From assembly GCA_030770545.1 (NCBI GenBank), contig CM061106.1, positions 17,629,001 through 17,693,000 of the forward strand: a stretch of DNA of 64,000 bases. Direction: 5' to 3'. The stretch comes from Macropodus opercularis (taxonomy: Eukaryota > Chordata > Actinopteri > Anabantiformes > Osphronemidae). Below are positions 33,770 to 45,700 of the stretch, piece after piece. The position numbers and the translations under genes were made by a program. Position 1 is the first letter of the stretch. Each line of letters opens with the position of its first letter. Under the pieces are notes generated by a model. The model was given only the letters and a program-made list of their open reading frames with translations, was not told the origin of the DNA and searched no databases.

Positions 33770-35310
33770 TGTTGGGGGACAAAGGAGCATAAATTATGAT
33801 AATAATATCTATTTATCAATCTTGGTTATTAGCTAAATTTATCATTGATAAATTAATTAAGATTAGATAGCGAACTATCACAGGATTAACGAGGCGCTAC
33901 CCTGATTACCAGGGACTAATAACCAGGTTGTAAATGAAGCACAGTCTCAATTAAAAGTATTACTAATTACCCAATATTAAATAATATTAGTTAATTTAGC
34001 GGTGAAGGGCGAACTCCGAGCCACAGCCGTGAGCTCAGCTAGTGTTGCAAACCATATACCAATAATCACAGACAACGACTAATTAAACTATGACAACTTT
34101 ATTATCTAAACAATGATGATTATGATCAACAATTATTCAAACAAGAAATACATCATAGCTTAATAATTAATAAAACAAACAAAAGGGATTGCTATTCTAA
34201 TGTGTGTGTGTGTATGTGGCTAAGTGGGTGTGTGTCTATGCGTGTGCCTGGGAGTGTGTGTGTGTGTGTGTGTGTGCGAGAGAGAGAGTGTGAGAGTCTC
34301 AGGTAATCAAAATGGCGTAGCCCAGATGTGCTAGCCAAGATGGCGGCTATGTTCAATCCACGTGTGTGTGGTTGAACCTGGAGTGTGTGACGCTCAGAGA
34401 ACAATGGAAGTTCAGAACCAGAGAGGAAGTGCCAACATTAGCCGGATCTAGAGAACACACAGATGTTTCACCACAGGGCCGCAGAGCAAGATGGTGTAAG
34501 CTTGTCTGCGTTGGCCTGCGAGGGTGAATTCACACATCTAGGAGCGTTACACGATCCTATAGTAACACACAGGGACTGTACGTGGCGGTACAGTCACTGA
34601 AACAATGCAGCATCAACAAAACATTAACTGATCGCGGTTCTTAATTCTCTGCTCAGACTTAGCTAGCTGCCTCTATGCCTCTTACTGTTAGGAGACCCGG
34701 CCGGGGTTTGAGTGGACTTCTAGCGGTTGGGCGAGGAGTCCGGTCCGATTGAAAAGGGAAATCGGTGTTGCGGGCGTCGCGGCGGTCCGGTTCTCCGCCA
34801 GTGAGGTCGGCGATCGGCAGCTTCGAGGTAAATCCGTGGCCGCGGTGCCGGTGAGCGGCTGCGATGCCGGTGGATCCTTTAAGCAGAGCGCGATCAGGCT
34901 CAATCCTTGGTGGACGGTTGCCGGTTCCTGAAGCGGTTTCCCTCCGCCATGTTGCCGGGCAGGACTGGAGAAGGTCCGGGCGCCGGAGTAGAGAGGGTCT
35001 GGAACCGCTGGGAAGAGGATCGGCAGAAAGAGCCGGCAGAAAGAGAGCGAGCTGGAGGCGCTCGTTGGTTTTATCGGTGCGGACTGTAGGTTCGCCCCCC
35101 GGGCTTTGGAGCCAATCACAGCTTGTGATTCAGGTGACGCTGTGTTCACACCTGGATGTGGAAAAGAACTGGTTTCCCCTCACCCCAATGTAACCTCATG
35201 GTCCTTTGTCCTGGGTAAATTTGGAGTTAGGCTTACAAGTTTCCATGTAGGCCGTAGTTTTGCTCTTAGTTCTGTCGAGGGTTTGCAGGGAGCATATGTG
35301 ACCCCCAACA
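33770..35310 (-). repeat. 5' LTR of the gag-only element
   Basis: 1541 bp. Relative to the other LTR it has an insertion near 34849-34864 and a 12-bp tandem duplication (AGAAAGAGCCGG region, about 35025-35045). As the 5' LTR it should hold the promoter; the GC-rich block is at about 34700-35100. Confidence 0.9.
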
Positions 35311-36030
35311 ACATTTAAAAACGTTATATATATATATATATTTTTTTTTTAAATGCAAAAACTAGAAATAACCAGTGGATGGATATTAGTCATGTATTAC
35401 TTATATGTAGCTATTTGTTTTCTTGTTGAGGTGGTAGTTTCCAGCACTGGGGCTCCTCAGGGGACGTTGCTCTCACTGTTCCTCTTCACACTCTACACAT
35501 CAGACTTCACATACAACACCAGCAGTTGTCACCTCCAGACGTTCTCTGACGACTCGGCCATTGTTGGCTGTGTGTCTCAGGGGAACGACCTGAAGTATAG
35601 TCAGTCATCTTGGACTTTATGGACTGGTGTGACATCAACCACCTGTGCTTAAACACCAGTAAAACGAAGGAGATGGTGATTGAGGAAACCACCACATCAC
35701 ACACCTGTGAGCATCCAGGGCTCAGACATTGAGATAGTGGACAGTTTTAAGTACCTGGGTGTTCACCTCAACCATAAACTGGACTGGACTCACAACAGTG
35801 ACGCCCTGTACAAGAAGGGTCAATGTCGCCTCCACCTCCACCTTCTGAGGAGACTGAGGTCCTTTGGAGTGAGCAGGCCTCTGTTAAGGACTTTTTATGA
35901 CTCTGTGGTAGCTTCTGCTCTCCACTACGCTGTGGTCTGCTGGGGTGCAGGCATATTGGACATCCTGCATCAAGTCATTGTATTTTGCTCAAAGCGTTGT
36001 GTTGGACATATTGTTCCTCCAGAGGGTTAA
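35311..36030 (+). mobile_element. Decayed LINE reverse transcriptase, C-terminal half
   Basis: The frame reads SSTGAPQGTLLSLFLFTLYT and FSDDSAIVGCVSQGND (the RT catalytic region, YxDD-like read as FSDDS). After a frame change it continues with DSFKYLGVHLN and LHLLRRLRSFGVSRPLLRTF. Endonuclease and the first RT half are absent. L2/CR1-like. Confidence 0.8.
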
Positions 36031-36235
36031 ATAATTTGAATCTACTACAAATGCATCCTAGAAATAATGGCGCTGCCTAAGTTACTAGGAAAAAATATAT
36101 ATAATGAAGTGATATCCTGTTTGGTATTTAGAAGGATATTACTGTACATGGATTTGTCACTTTGACGAGATGTCCAGTCCCATATAACAACATACAGGAT
36201 TGTTTTTGTGGTCCTAACTGATGACTTTTGACTAC
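35998..36235 (+). repeat. Dispersed ~240-bp repeat, copy 1
   Basis: Homologous over its length to 58750-58985: TTGTTCCTCC-GAGGGTTAAAT, AATGCATCCTAGAAATA, TTAGAA-GATATTACTGT, CCAGTCCCATATA-CAACATAC. No ORF. Identity of the family unknown. It begins at the decayed end of the LINE fragment. Confidence 0.75.
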
Positions 36236-36639
36236 CGAGGCTTTCATAGGGTGTACTCATTTTTCATATGTGTATGAGATGCATGCTTATATGTATTTAA
36301 TCATTGCATGTTTTTAATATTTGGATGAATTCACATGAATGAACTGCTTAATATCTGATTCACGGCTCAATGAAGAACACCTGCAAAGGATATGACCAGA
36401 AGATTCCAAGGGAGGGATCAGAGCAACATGAAGCTCAGTGATTATTTATCTTTTAACCAGTTTACTCGTCAACATACTGTATACCATACTGTGTTTGGAT
36501 GTCACGTGCATATACAAAGCTTCCTCTTTGGAGTTCTTGTCCCAGCCTCTCGATCCTAACATCCTCCAGTACAGATACAAACAAGATGAATGCATCTAGA
36601 GAGTGCTGGTCATACGGGTGCTAGATGTGAATTTACCCA

Positions 36640-37420
36640 TTCTCACTCAGTTTGGTCTGCAGAAGTGATGGGATGATGATATTGAAGGCAGAGCTGAAGT
36701 CAACAAACAGGATCCCCAAATCCTTGGTCTGTCCAGATGTTGCAGGGTGTGATGCAGTCCTATGTTAACTGCATCCTCAACAGACCTGTTCACACGGTAC
36801 GCAAACTGCAGGGGGTCCAGTGATATCCTTCAGATAATCCAACACCAACTTCTCAAAAGACTTCATGACCACAGATGTTAGAGCAACTGGTTTGTAGTTA
36901 TTGAGTCCAGTTATCTTGGGCTTACTAGGGATGATGGTGGAGCAGTTAAAGCAGGCAGGGACTTTGCAGAGCTCCAGTGATCTGTGTGAAGATGGGGGCC
37001 AGCTGGTCAGCAGAGGTTTTCAGGTTGGAGTCACACAGTCTGGGCCTGATGCCTTTCTTCTTTTGCTCTTCCTGAAGATCTGACCCACGTCATCTTCACT
37101 GAGTTGAAAGGCAGGGGTGGGGGAGAGGTGTCCTGAGCGAGTGGGGGCAAGTTTCGTATCTGCAGCAGAAGTCATTGAGGTCTTGTTAGCTGGATGGCGA
37201 CTTGTAGCAGGTGATGGCTTTCAGGCCTTTCCACACTGAAGTTGGGTCATTGGAAGTGAACTGATCTTCCAACTTTTTCGCATAGCTCCTCTTAGCGGCT
37301 TTAATCTCCTTGTTCAGTGTGTTCCTGGCCTGATTGTACAAGAGTCTGTCCCTTTTCCTGTAGGCGTCCTCTTTGGCCATGTCTGAGTTTTGATGTAAAC
37401 CATGGCTTGTCATTACTGAA
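36640..37420 (-). mobile_element. Decayed LINE, linker and first RT half
   Basis: Minus-strand frames read YNQARNTLNKEIKAAKRSYA and SVWKGLKAITCYKSPS (linker), then ITGLNNYKPVALTSVVMKSF and FVDFSSAFNIIIPSLL (RT palm start). Frameshifts separate them. This is the complementary half of the same kind of element as 35311-36030, but in opposite orientation. Confidence 0.75.
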
Positions 37421-37429
37421 TTTTAAATG

Positions 37430-38905
37430 AGTCCTGGTAGGGATGCATTTATCCTCACAGAAACGAACATATGAAGTTATGAAAACAGATGATCTATATG
37501 ATGAGATTAACGATTACATGGATTTCTTCATAAATTGTGTGTTCTGATCCTCATCTAAGTATTTAATGTGATCACTAAAACCTGTAACTACATATTTAAT
37601 TCCTTGTATGTGCTCCTGCACTTGTCTTGTATTTAAAATACTTCATACACAACAAACACTAGAGCTGAGGCAATAACAGTTTAAAGTCACGGCTTCCAAA
37701 GGGTGAGATTGTGATCATGATCAGAAGTAGCAGCCAAATTCAGGTTTCTGTGGCGTAGTGTCGTCACATTCACCTCACGTGTGAAAGGTTCCTGGTTAGT
37801 TGCCAGGCAGAGACAGAACATGTGATTTTCTCCAACATGTGCATCGTTGTGGCCTTTAATTCTAGCAACTGTTCACCCTTTTTACATATATGTCTCATTG
37901 CTTTGTAAATAATAAGCTACTCCTCTTTGAGTTTAGTGCATGTTAATAATTCTGTGATCGATACAGGTGGTCTGATAAACAACATACCAACTCTTTACAT
38001 GAGGTTAACTTAGCTGCTCCTTCTTATCCTGACTAATGGAATAAGCCAGGACGAGTTTAGTAGGATGTTCCACTGATCCTGGATGTCTTAATTCTTTTTG
38101 TATGACACCTCCCTGGTCTGGCTAAATGTTCCTTTTGGTACAACACTGATATAATGATCAGGCTGCCTCCAGCTGATACTGTGAGAAGACTTAAAGACTT
38201 TTAGATGGACTCGCCTTTCCTGGACCTGGGTTACTCCTGGGGCTCAGTGCACTGCAATATTCTCTGCTGCAGAAGAAAGGAAGTAACTCTGTATCTTGTG
38301 GGAAAATTGCTTTTTCAGAAATGTTTTTTTTTAGTCTTTAGACTAAATTCACAATTGTTTAAATCTGATCACTGTATACTTTTGAGGTTTTCTCAAGTCT
38401 GGTAATCTCTCCATGCAGTGAGAACAAGCTACAGAAGCCTCTGTTCCATATTCTTCTGGTTGATTTCTGGACACAGATGTTTTTAGAGCACTTTGCTTAT
38501 GTATAGAATGTGATACGTGTAGAATCAGACTGTGTGTTTGAATAAATATTATGATTTGTTTTAATTAAATTCTCATTTGTCTGTCTTGAAAAAACTGTTG
38601 GTTTGGGGGAACCCAGTTGATGTGGTGGTTTGGAGATTTTGGAAATAATGAACTAACTGCACGTGTTATTGTAAAATGAAACAGCCTATTGACCTCTAAA
38701 CATTAGTGGATCAGTGTTTTGGCTGCATGTGGTTAAAGTTATTTTATGAGTAAGTAAAGACAGTGGGAAAAAGTTGCATTAAGCTCACTGTGACTCAAAC
38801 ACAGCGTGATCTTTCCTGTTAAGGGTCTGAACGTGTTGATACATGCAAGTAGTGTCGATTTGAGTGAGGATAAATAATATTCACTCAAACAGTACATCTG
38901 TACAT
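37430..38905. other. Non-coding stretch; tRNA-like SINE remnant possible near 37740-37800
   Basis: GTGGCGTAGTGTCGTCACATT followed by CACGTGTGAAAGGTTCCTGG resembles a tRNA-derived SINE head. Nothing else was recognised. The segment at 38705-38745 recurs at 39605-39645. Confidence 0.35.
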
Positions 38906-38908
38906 ATA

Positions 38909-39470
38909 CAGTTGAAACCAGAAGTTTACATACGGTGTAAAAAGACACCTCACGGTCTGAAATTAAATCCGACTTGCTTGTTTCAGGTCAGTTAGAATGG
39001 CCAAACGTATTTGAAATATTCTCTCTCTCTTTCATTAGTGCAGATTTTAGCAAAGAGATTTATTTTATTACATTCTTTTAAGTCAGACGTTTACATACAC
39101 AATAATTACTATGTCTTTAAGCAATGTGGGAATGCCCAGATGATGAACACAGCTTTGGAAGCTTCTGTTAGTCTGACAATTGGAGTATTGGTAAATTGGA
39201 GGCACACCTGGGCATGTATTTTTAAGGACACACTCAAACATACTACTTTCCTTTTTGATAGTATGGGAAAATCAAAAGAAATTACCCAAGATATCAGAAA
39301 GATAATTGTTCAAGTCTTGTTCATCCTTGGGTGCAATTTCCAGATGCTTGAAGGTCAAACAATGGAAATCCACAACTATAGACAACATGGGAATGTCTAG
39401 CCATCATACTGGAGGGAAGCTCATCTGCCGCTACAGTCACTATGAGGAAATTCAAGACAGTAAAGTTCCT
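38909..39470 (+). mobile_element. Tc1-like transposon, left end with IR/DR structure and transposase start
   Basis: A TA target is followed by CAGTTGAAACCAGAAGTTTA, and the inner direct repeat AGTCAGACGTTTACATACAC lies at 39081-39100. This is the IR/DR arrangement of Sleeping Beauty-like Tc1 elements. A transposase start codon at 39263 gives MGKSKEITQDIRK, then the frame decays. No right inverted repeat was found, so the copy is truncated. Confidence 0.8.
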
Positions 39471-39479
39471 TAAACCAAA

Positions 39480-41460
39480 GTGTGGTAGTTTGTTACTTGG
39501 CCTGACTTCTCTGCCCTCAATAGCATAAACAGGGCCACGGGGCGATCCTCAAAATAAACACAGCTCTTCAGGTCGCTCAATTACAATAAGTTCAAATGGT
39601 CTGCATAAGTGGACCAGTGTTTTGGCTGCATGTGGCTAAAGCTATCTCATGATAAAGGCTGTATACCATAAGGAATAGGTTGGACAATTACTACTTAAGT
39701 TCAAGGCTTGAAGAAACATGACAGTCAACTGAGTCTCGAGAATACAAAGTACTCACAACTCCAAAATTCCTGGCCTGGCAGCCTGACTTTCTGGGCAGAG
39801 AAACAAAAGATGAGAACAGACTGACGAGGTAAGCATGAGCGACGATGCGACAAATGATGCTTGTGTGCATGTTCATGTTCACAACCACATGAACATCAAA
39901 AAGCCATTGATCAACACTAAAAAAAACATAATGTGAAAATAACACAAGGCCACTGCCAGAGAATAATAATGTATTTGTGTTATTAAGTCATTTATATTAC
40001 ATGAACTCACGGTGTACCTTTAAATTAAAAAGTCTTCTTTATTTCGTCCCTTCAAAATAAAATAACTAAATGGCAACATGATTTCTAAAAGATACTGCTC
40101 AAATAAAAATGTTCTGCTTGTCCTAATGATCTTCAAGTTTGGACATTCACCTGCTTCAGCTTCTTCTGCACACGTTCTCTCTACGTTCTCTTCAGCTATG
40201 TTCTATTTATTTAAGTAGCGTTCATCAGTTGTTGAGGAATTCAGCATCACAGCATTCACGTAGCATTTTACTCAGAAAATACTTCATCTAGTTCTGCTTG
40301 TTGTCTTTGCTTAAGTTAATATGAGACTTTCACAGTGGACCCAGTGTGACAACATGTTTGATCCAGTGCTCTAATGCTGCCTCTTTTTCTGTCTGAGCTT
40401 TTTCACTTCCTCTCTCACTTGTCACTTCCTGATTTCTCTTTGTGTTCTCTGGACATTTAACACTGCTGATCTCTCCAGTTTCTGCCTTATTCTCAATACT
40501 GTTTTTCCTTATATCTGCATCATAAGACCTGTCAGTTATGCTGTTGCCTCAGTCTTCACTTTGTCAGTGAACTAAACCAAGGCTGGATCCAAATGCACGA
40601 TAAGAGGTAAGTGTCAAATTCAAACAGATTAGTTAAGTTTTTTTTTAACAAAGCACAAGCTGGAATACAGGAACCTCAGAAATATTACAAACTAAAGGTC
40701 GCCGCCAAAGCAGGAAGCCAAAACACTGCCCTTAAAAAACAACTAACATAAAATCAGTTTAGAAAGTAACGTAGGAAACCAAGGTCTGCTGACTGAAGCA
40801 TGTAAGTTTAAACCTGTTTTCACTCATCTGTCCAGTACATCTCAACCCTGTGAGACTGTACTGATCACTGTACTGATTGGGTTGTGCCAAAAAGTGACAA
40901 GAGCCTGCACCACCTTGTAAAGACGTGTAGCACAGTCTATCTGCGACTACAACTGCTTAGTGTGTGCTTGAAACTACACAAGTTATGGGGATTACTGTAC
41001 TGTACGAATGAAATAACATGTATATACAAATATATATAATCAAAAGCTTCTTTCTGCCTTAGTTTAACCTTATTGTTAACTGTACTAACAGATTATAATT
41101 TGAACATTCTAACATGTAACATGTAATCTGTTTTACCACTTTGAACTATTGGAAGGCAACACTACACTCAGGAAAATGCTGTTTTACATTTAACAGCGTC
41201 TATGTTCTTTCCCTAGAATTTAATATGTTTCTGTTGTAGATTGCATTTAAAATATTGTCAGCATCATATCATCCTCAACCTGAACATGAAAATTACTGAA
41301 TAATGCCAAGCACAGTAACATGTATATTATGCACATTTAATTCCTCTTCAAAGGGTGTTAGTGTCACAAAGATTTAAGAGAACAAGAGGCAGTATTCCTT
41401 TAATTTATAACAATGTGTTCATTTAAATAAAGAAGAGGTTAGTGGTTTGTATCTGTTATC
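39480..41460. other. Non-coding stretch
   Basis: No gene recognised. 40930-40960 shares AGTCTATCTGCGACTACA with 9138-9156, a trace of a dispersed repeat. The rest is AT-rich without identifiable elements. Confidence 0.4.

Positions 41461-41464
<4 letters not shown>

Positions 41465-41513
<49 letters not shown>
41465..41513. repeat. (AT)n microsatellite
   Basis: About 24 uninterrupted AT units. Confidence 0.95.
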
Positions 41514-41516
<3 letters not shown>

Positions 41517-41519
41517 AGA

Positions 41520-42490
41520 AAAGAAAGGTTAAACTTTTATACTTTATTTATACTTGATTCATAGATTTTATTTTATTTTTTTTACTTGTAGGCTTCACAA
41601 ATGAACCTGATCTTTTTTAGTGGTCTCTGGGCTGCTGTGGCACCACAGTGGACAGATCACACAGTCGTAGTCGATCGTTAGAGACAAAAAAAGGAAGGAA
41701 ATTAACTGTTGCAATGGTTACGCTGCTGTATCAGCAACGGCTGATCATTACTTAACATCCAGAATTACAATTACACATTTTCATGTGCTGTATGATTCAG
41801 CAATCTCTGCCTTTTTGTGAAAGTGAGTTCAACTGACTCACTGGTTCCTCACTCACTGGAGGCCTTGTTTTTTTCTACTCATCTGTTGTACCTACTCACC
41901 TCTTACTAGCAATTTAATCATCCCCACTCATTCTGAGCATTCTGTAATTGGTAATTGTTAGTAAGTATGTGAGTCAGTCTGTTGTTTCAAAGTAATTGTT
42001 AGATTCCTGTCTAGGTGCAGTGATTTTGTTTTCTCAAACTTATTTCTGAATCTTGGATAACTCAATGTGGGAGTCTTCCCATTCTGTCAGTCAGTTTGGA
42101 TTAACATGGACTCAACGACATTAACCAGGATTGAGAGCGTGATTGCAGAGTTTGGCAAACTGGTTTTTGAAGCGCGACGGCAGGTTTACGAGAATGCATC
42201 TGAGATTTAGGGAGTTAGAGTCATAGCCGTGCAAATAGTTTGGTGGGAGAGTCTAATTTGTAGATGCAAGAGTGAGTGTTCACCTGTATATGGTTGGAAA
42301 GGCAGAAAAGAAAGAGAAGGGAAGCTGGTCACAAATGGAGAAATGCTCCTCTATAGTTTGACTGATATTGTTTTATTCAGTAATTATCACATCTGGTTAA
42401 GAAGAGTTTACTTTCTTTTTACTTTAGTTTCAGTTAAATGTGTAGTTTGAAAGTTGCTGAGACTTGGGTGATAAGTAATGATGATGCTTA
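41520..42490. other. Region upstream of NLR-B
   Basis: A 34-codon ORF at 42106-42210 (MDSTTLTRIESVIAEFGKLV start) is unrecognised. The last ~50 bp before 42502 match the pre-ATG acceptor region of NLR-A (AAAGTTGCTGAGACTTG, AATCTTCCTGCAG). Confidence 0.4.
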
Positions 42491-42541
42491 ATCTTCCTGC
42501 AGTTTAACAGTGTTTATGATGTTTTCGATCAGGTTGTCACA

Positions 42542-42797
42542 ATGGCAGCACTCGACCTTCTGATGGTACTGGAAGAATTGGTAGACAATGACTTTGAGAT
42601 ATTCAGATTTCATCTAAATAAAAGTGAAAGCCTCTCAGGCCACCAGACCATCCCAAGAGCATCACTGGACAAAGCAACAAGAACAAGAACAGTGGACCTG
42701 ATGCTACAGACCTACACACATGATGCTGTGAAGGTGACCATCATCATCTTAGAGAAGATGAACAGGAAGGATCTGATGAAACGTTTGGGAGCAGAAG
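42542..42797 (+). CDS. NLR-B exon: pyrin domain
   Basis: Encodes LLMVLEELVDNDFEIFRFHL and ILEKMNRKDLMKRLGAEG. One codon shorter than the NLR-A PYD exon. Ends phase 1 at AGAAG|GTGAGA, directly compatible with the NACHT exon. Confidence 0.85.
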
Positions 42798-45700
42798 GTG
42801 AGATACAGCAACACAACAGACATGAACGTTCCTCCAGTCTGAGACATGCATCATGAAGAGTCTTTATTCAGTCTACACCAAGGAAACTCCCTTCATAATC
42901 AGCTCATAGAAGAAAAACTGTAATGGATGCAAAACCAGAGAAAGTGTATGAAATGTTTAGAAATAAGCATTACAAATGTACAAGTATACACTACACTGGT
43001 ATACAGTACAGTATCATATAAGTATTACAAAGTGGAATTTAAAGAATAAACAAATACAGTAGACATAAAGATAAATAATAATACATACGACCAAGCCCGA
43101 AATTATTCATATATACATTTTGACTTGAAGTTACCTTTATTTAACCAGCAGAAGACAATAAGACGATGTACAAGAAGCATCAATGTGGAAAAAACACTCA
43201 TCTTTTACATTTGAACAAAAAAGGCTGGCAAGTCAGAATTTGTTGGGGCATCAATAATTTCGGGCTTGACTATATATCAGTTGGAGGTTAAACTGTAGAG
43301 TTAAGACCTGAGTTGATGCTGCTGGTCCTACCAACCAGCCTGTTTCTTCCTGGCCTGCTCTGTGCTGCCTGGACCCCAGCAGACGACAACGTAGTGGAGA
43401 GCTGAGCTAAGTCATTAAATGTCCTTTAAGAGGCCTGAACACTCCACAGGACCACAGTCTCCTTAGAAGATAGAGCCAATCTAACACTTCTAGCAAAGGC
43501 ATAATTGTTACAATGAGTCCAGTTTAGTTTATGGTTGAGGTGATCACCTGACAGGAACCGTCCATCCTCTAAACGTCCAGTGGTCACAGACTGTGGTTAT
43601 GAGTGGAGGAGAAGCCCGGGTCCTGTAACAAATTGTGAGGGTTCTCATATAGAAAAAATACAACCTGTGCAGAAATATGGGACTCTGCAGTTTAAATATT
43701 TCTATGAAATGTCTACAAAATTCTTGAGTGGTTTAGGTAGGGAGCTGTCTGCTTTAAAAAAAGCCAGTGATACTATTTGACACGGTTGTCACAGGATTTA
43801 TTTTTTTTATTATCAGAAAACTTGAATTTTGCTATTAACTATTAAATCGTTGACAAATTCAGATCATGTTTTTGGAAAAGTAATCAATCTTTTAGGAATA
43901 AAACAGTTAATCTGTGTTTCTCTTGGACCTAGATGGAATGATTCTAGCACCATTGTCTGAACACATCACATACTATCAACAGAAGCTCCAGGAACACTTC
44001 AGTGACAGGTTTACCTTAGTACAAGAAGGCTGGACACAGAAGAAGGACGCACAGCAGCTACACACTATCTACACAAAGATGTACATCACAGCCAGGGGTC
44101 ACATAGAGATGAACACACAGCATGAAATCCAGCAAATGGAAAAGCCAAGGAAGCAAATGGACTCAGAGGATCCGATCCAACCCAGCGACATGTTCAAACA
44201 CCCCTCTGGAGACGGCAGAGCCGTCAAAACAGTGCTGACCAACGGAATCGCTGGAATTGGAAAAACAGTCCTTGTGCACAAGTTTGTGTTGGACTGGGCT
44301 GAACAAAGGTCCAGTCAAGACGTGCATCTGATTTTCCCCTTCACCTTCCGTCAGCTGAATCTACTGATGGGACAGAAGTTTAGTTTGGCAGAGCTCATTC
44401 ATAAATGTTTCCATGAAACAGTGTCCATCAGCCAAGAGGCTCTGAACTACATCTTTACAGCTCTACAGTCATCAGGAAACACCAACTATGACAAGAGCGA
44501 GTTCAAGCTTCTGTTTGTGTTTGATGGACTGGACGAGAGTCGCCTTCACCTGGACCTTAATGTTGATGATCTTAGTTCTACTGATGTAACAAAGTCGACT
44601 AAAGTGGACGTCCTGATAAGGAAACTCATCAGGGGGAACCTGCTTCCATCTGCTCGCCTCTGGATCACCACACGACCTGCAGCAGCCAATCAGATCCCTC
44701 CAGAGTTTGTTGACATAGTGACAGAGGTCAGAGGGTTCACTGACCCACAGAAGGAGCAGTACTTCAGGAAGAGGTTCAGAGATGAGCAGCAGGCCAGAAC
44801 CATCATCTCCCACATCAAGACATCACGAAGCCTCCAGATCATGTGTCACATCCCAGTCTTCTGCTGGATCACTGCTACGGTTCTGGAGGATCTGCTGAGA
44901 ACCAGAGAGGGAGGAGAGCTGCCCAAGACCCTGACTGAGATGTACACAGAGTTCCTGGAGTTTCAGATGACTCAGTCTAAAGAGAAGTACGGACCAGAAC
45001 GGAGCATCACGTACATCAAGTCATTAGCAAAACTGGCTTTTGAGCAGCTGGAAAAGGGAAACTTGATCTTCTATGAGAATGATCTGAAAGAGAGCGGCAT
45101 CGATGTCACTGGAGCCTCAGTGTGTTCAGGAGTGTTCACAGAGATCTTTAAAGAAGAGCGAAGAAAGAAGAACGAAGTCAAGATGTTCAGCTTTGTTCAT
45201 CTGAGTGTTCAGGAGTTTCTGGCTGCTCTTCATGTGATGCTGTGTTTTAATAACGACAACAAAAATGTGATGTCAAAACTGTTACTACAGAACATCAGAC
45301 AGTTTTTTAGCAAAACATCTTTAACTGTGATTCACAGGTTTGCTATTGAGAAGGCCTTACAGAGTCCAAATGGACACCTGGACCTGTTCCTCCGCTTCCT
45401 TCTCGGCCTTTCACTGCAGACCAATCAGACACTACTACAAGGTCTGATGACACAGACAGGAAGTTGCTCACAGACCAATCAGGAAACAGTCCAGTACATC
45501 AAGGAGAAGCTCAGTGAGGATCTGCCTGCAGAGAGAAGCATCAACCTGTTCCACTGTCTGAATGAACTGAATGATGGTTCTCTAGTGGAGCTGATCCAAC
45601 AGAACCTGAGATCAGGACGTCTCTCCACACATGAACTGTCTCCTGCTCAGTGGTCGGCTCTGGTCTTCATCTTACTGTCATCAGAAGAAGATCTGGACGT

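Larger units (their letters stand above)
28998..35310 (-). mobile_element. Non-autonomous LTR retroelement, gag only, complete structure
   Basis: The element reads on the minus strand. It has a 3' LTR at 28998-30510 and a 5' LTR at 33770-35310, each TGTTGGGGG...CCCCCAACA. ACAT flanks both sides (28994-28997, 35311-35314) as a 4-bp target duplication. Next to the 5' LTR is a 17-nt primer site (33750-33766) complementary to elongator tRNA-Met. Next to the 3' LTR is a polypurine tract (30511-30523). The 3.26-kb interior holds one long gag-like ORF and about 1 kb with no recognisable protease, RT, integrase or envelope, so it must rely on enzymes supplied in trans. The LTRs differ by few substitutions and several small indels, so the insertion is young. 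It lies between the two NLR genes, in opposite orientation. Confidence 0.9.

Noticed and set aside
34688..35149. Minus-strand 153-codon ORF inside the 5' LTR
   Set aside because: It lies in the GC-rich LTR block and is broken by indels in the other LTR; no domain recognised.
43580..43780. Candidate extra exon in NLR-B intron 1
   Set aside because: No homology to the NLR-A linker exon and no suitable acceptor/donor pair in phase 1.
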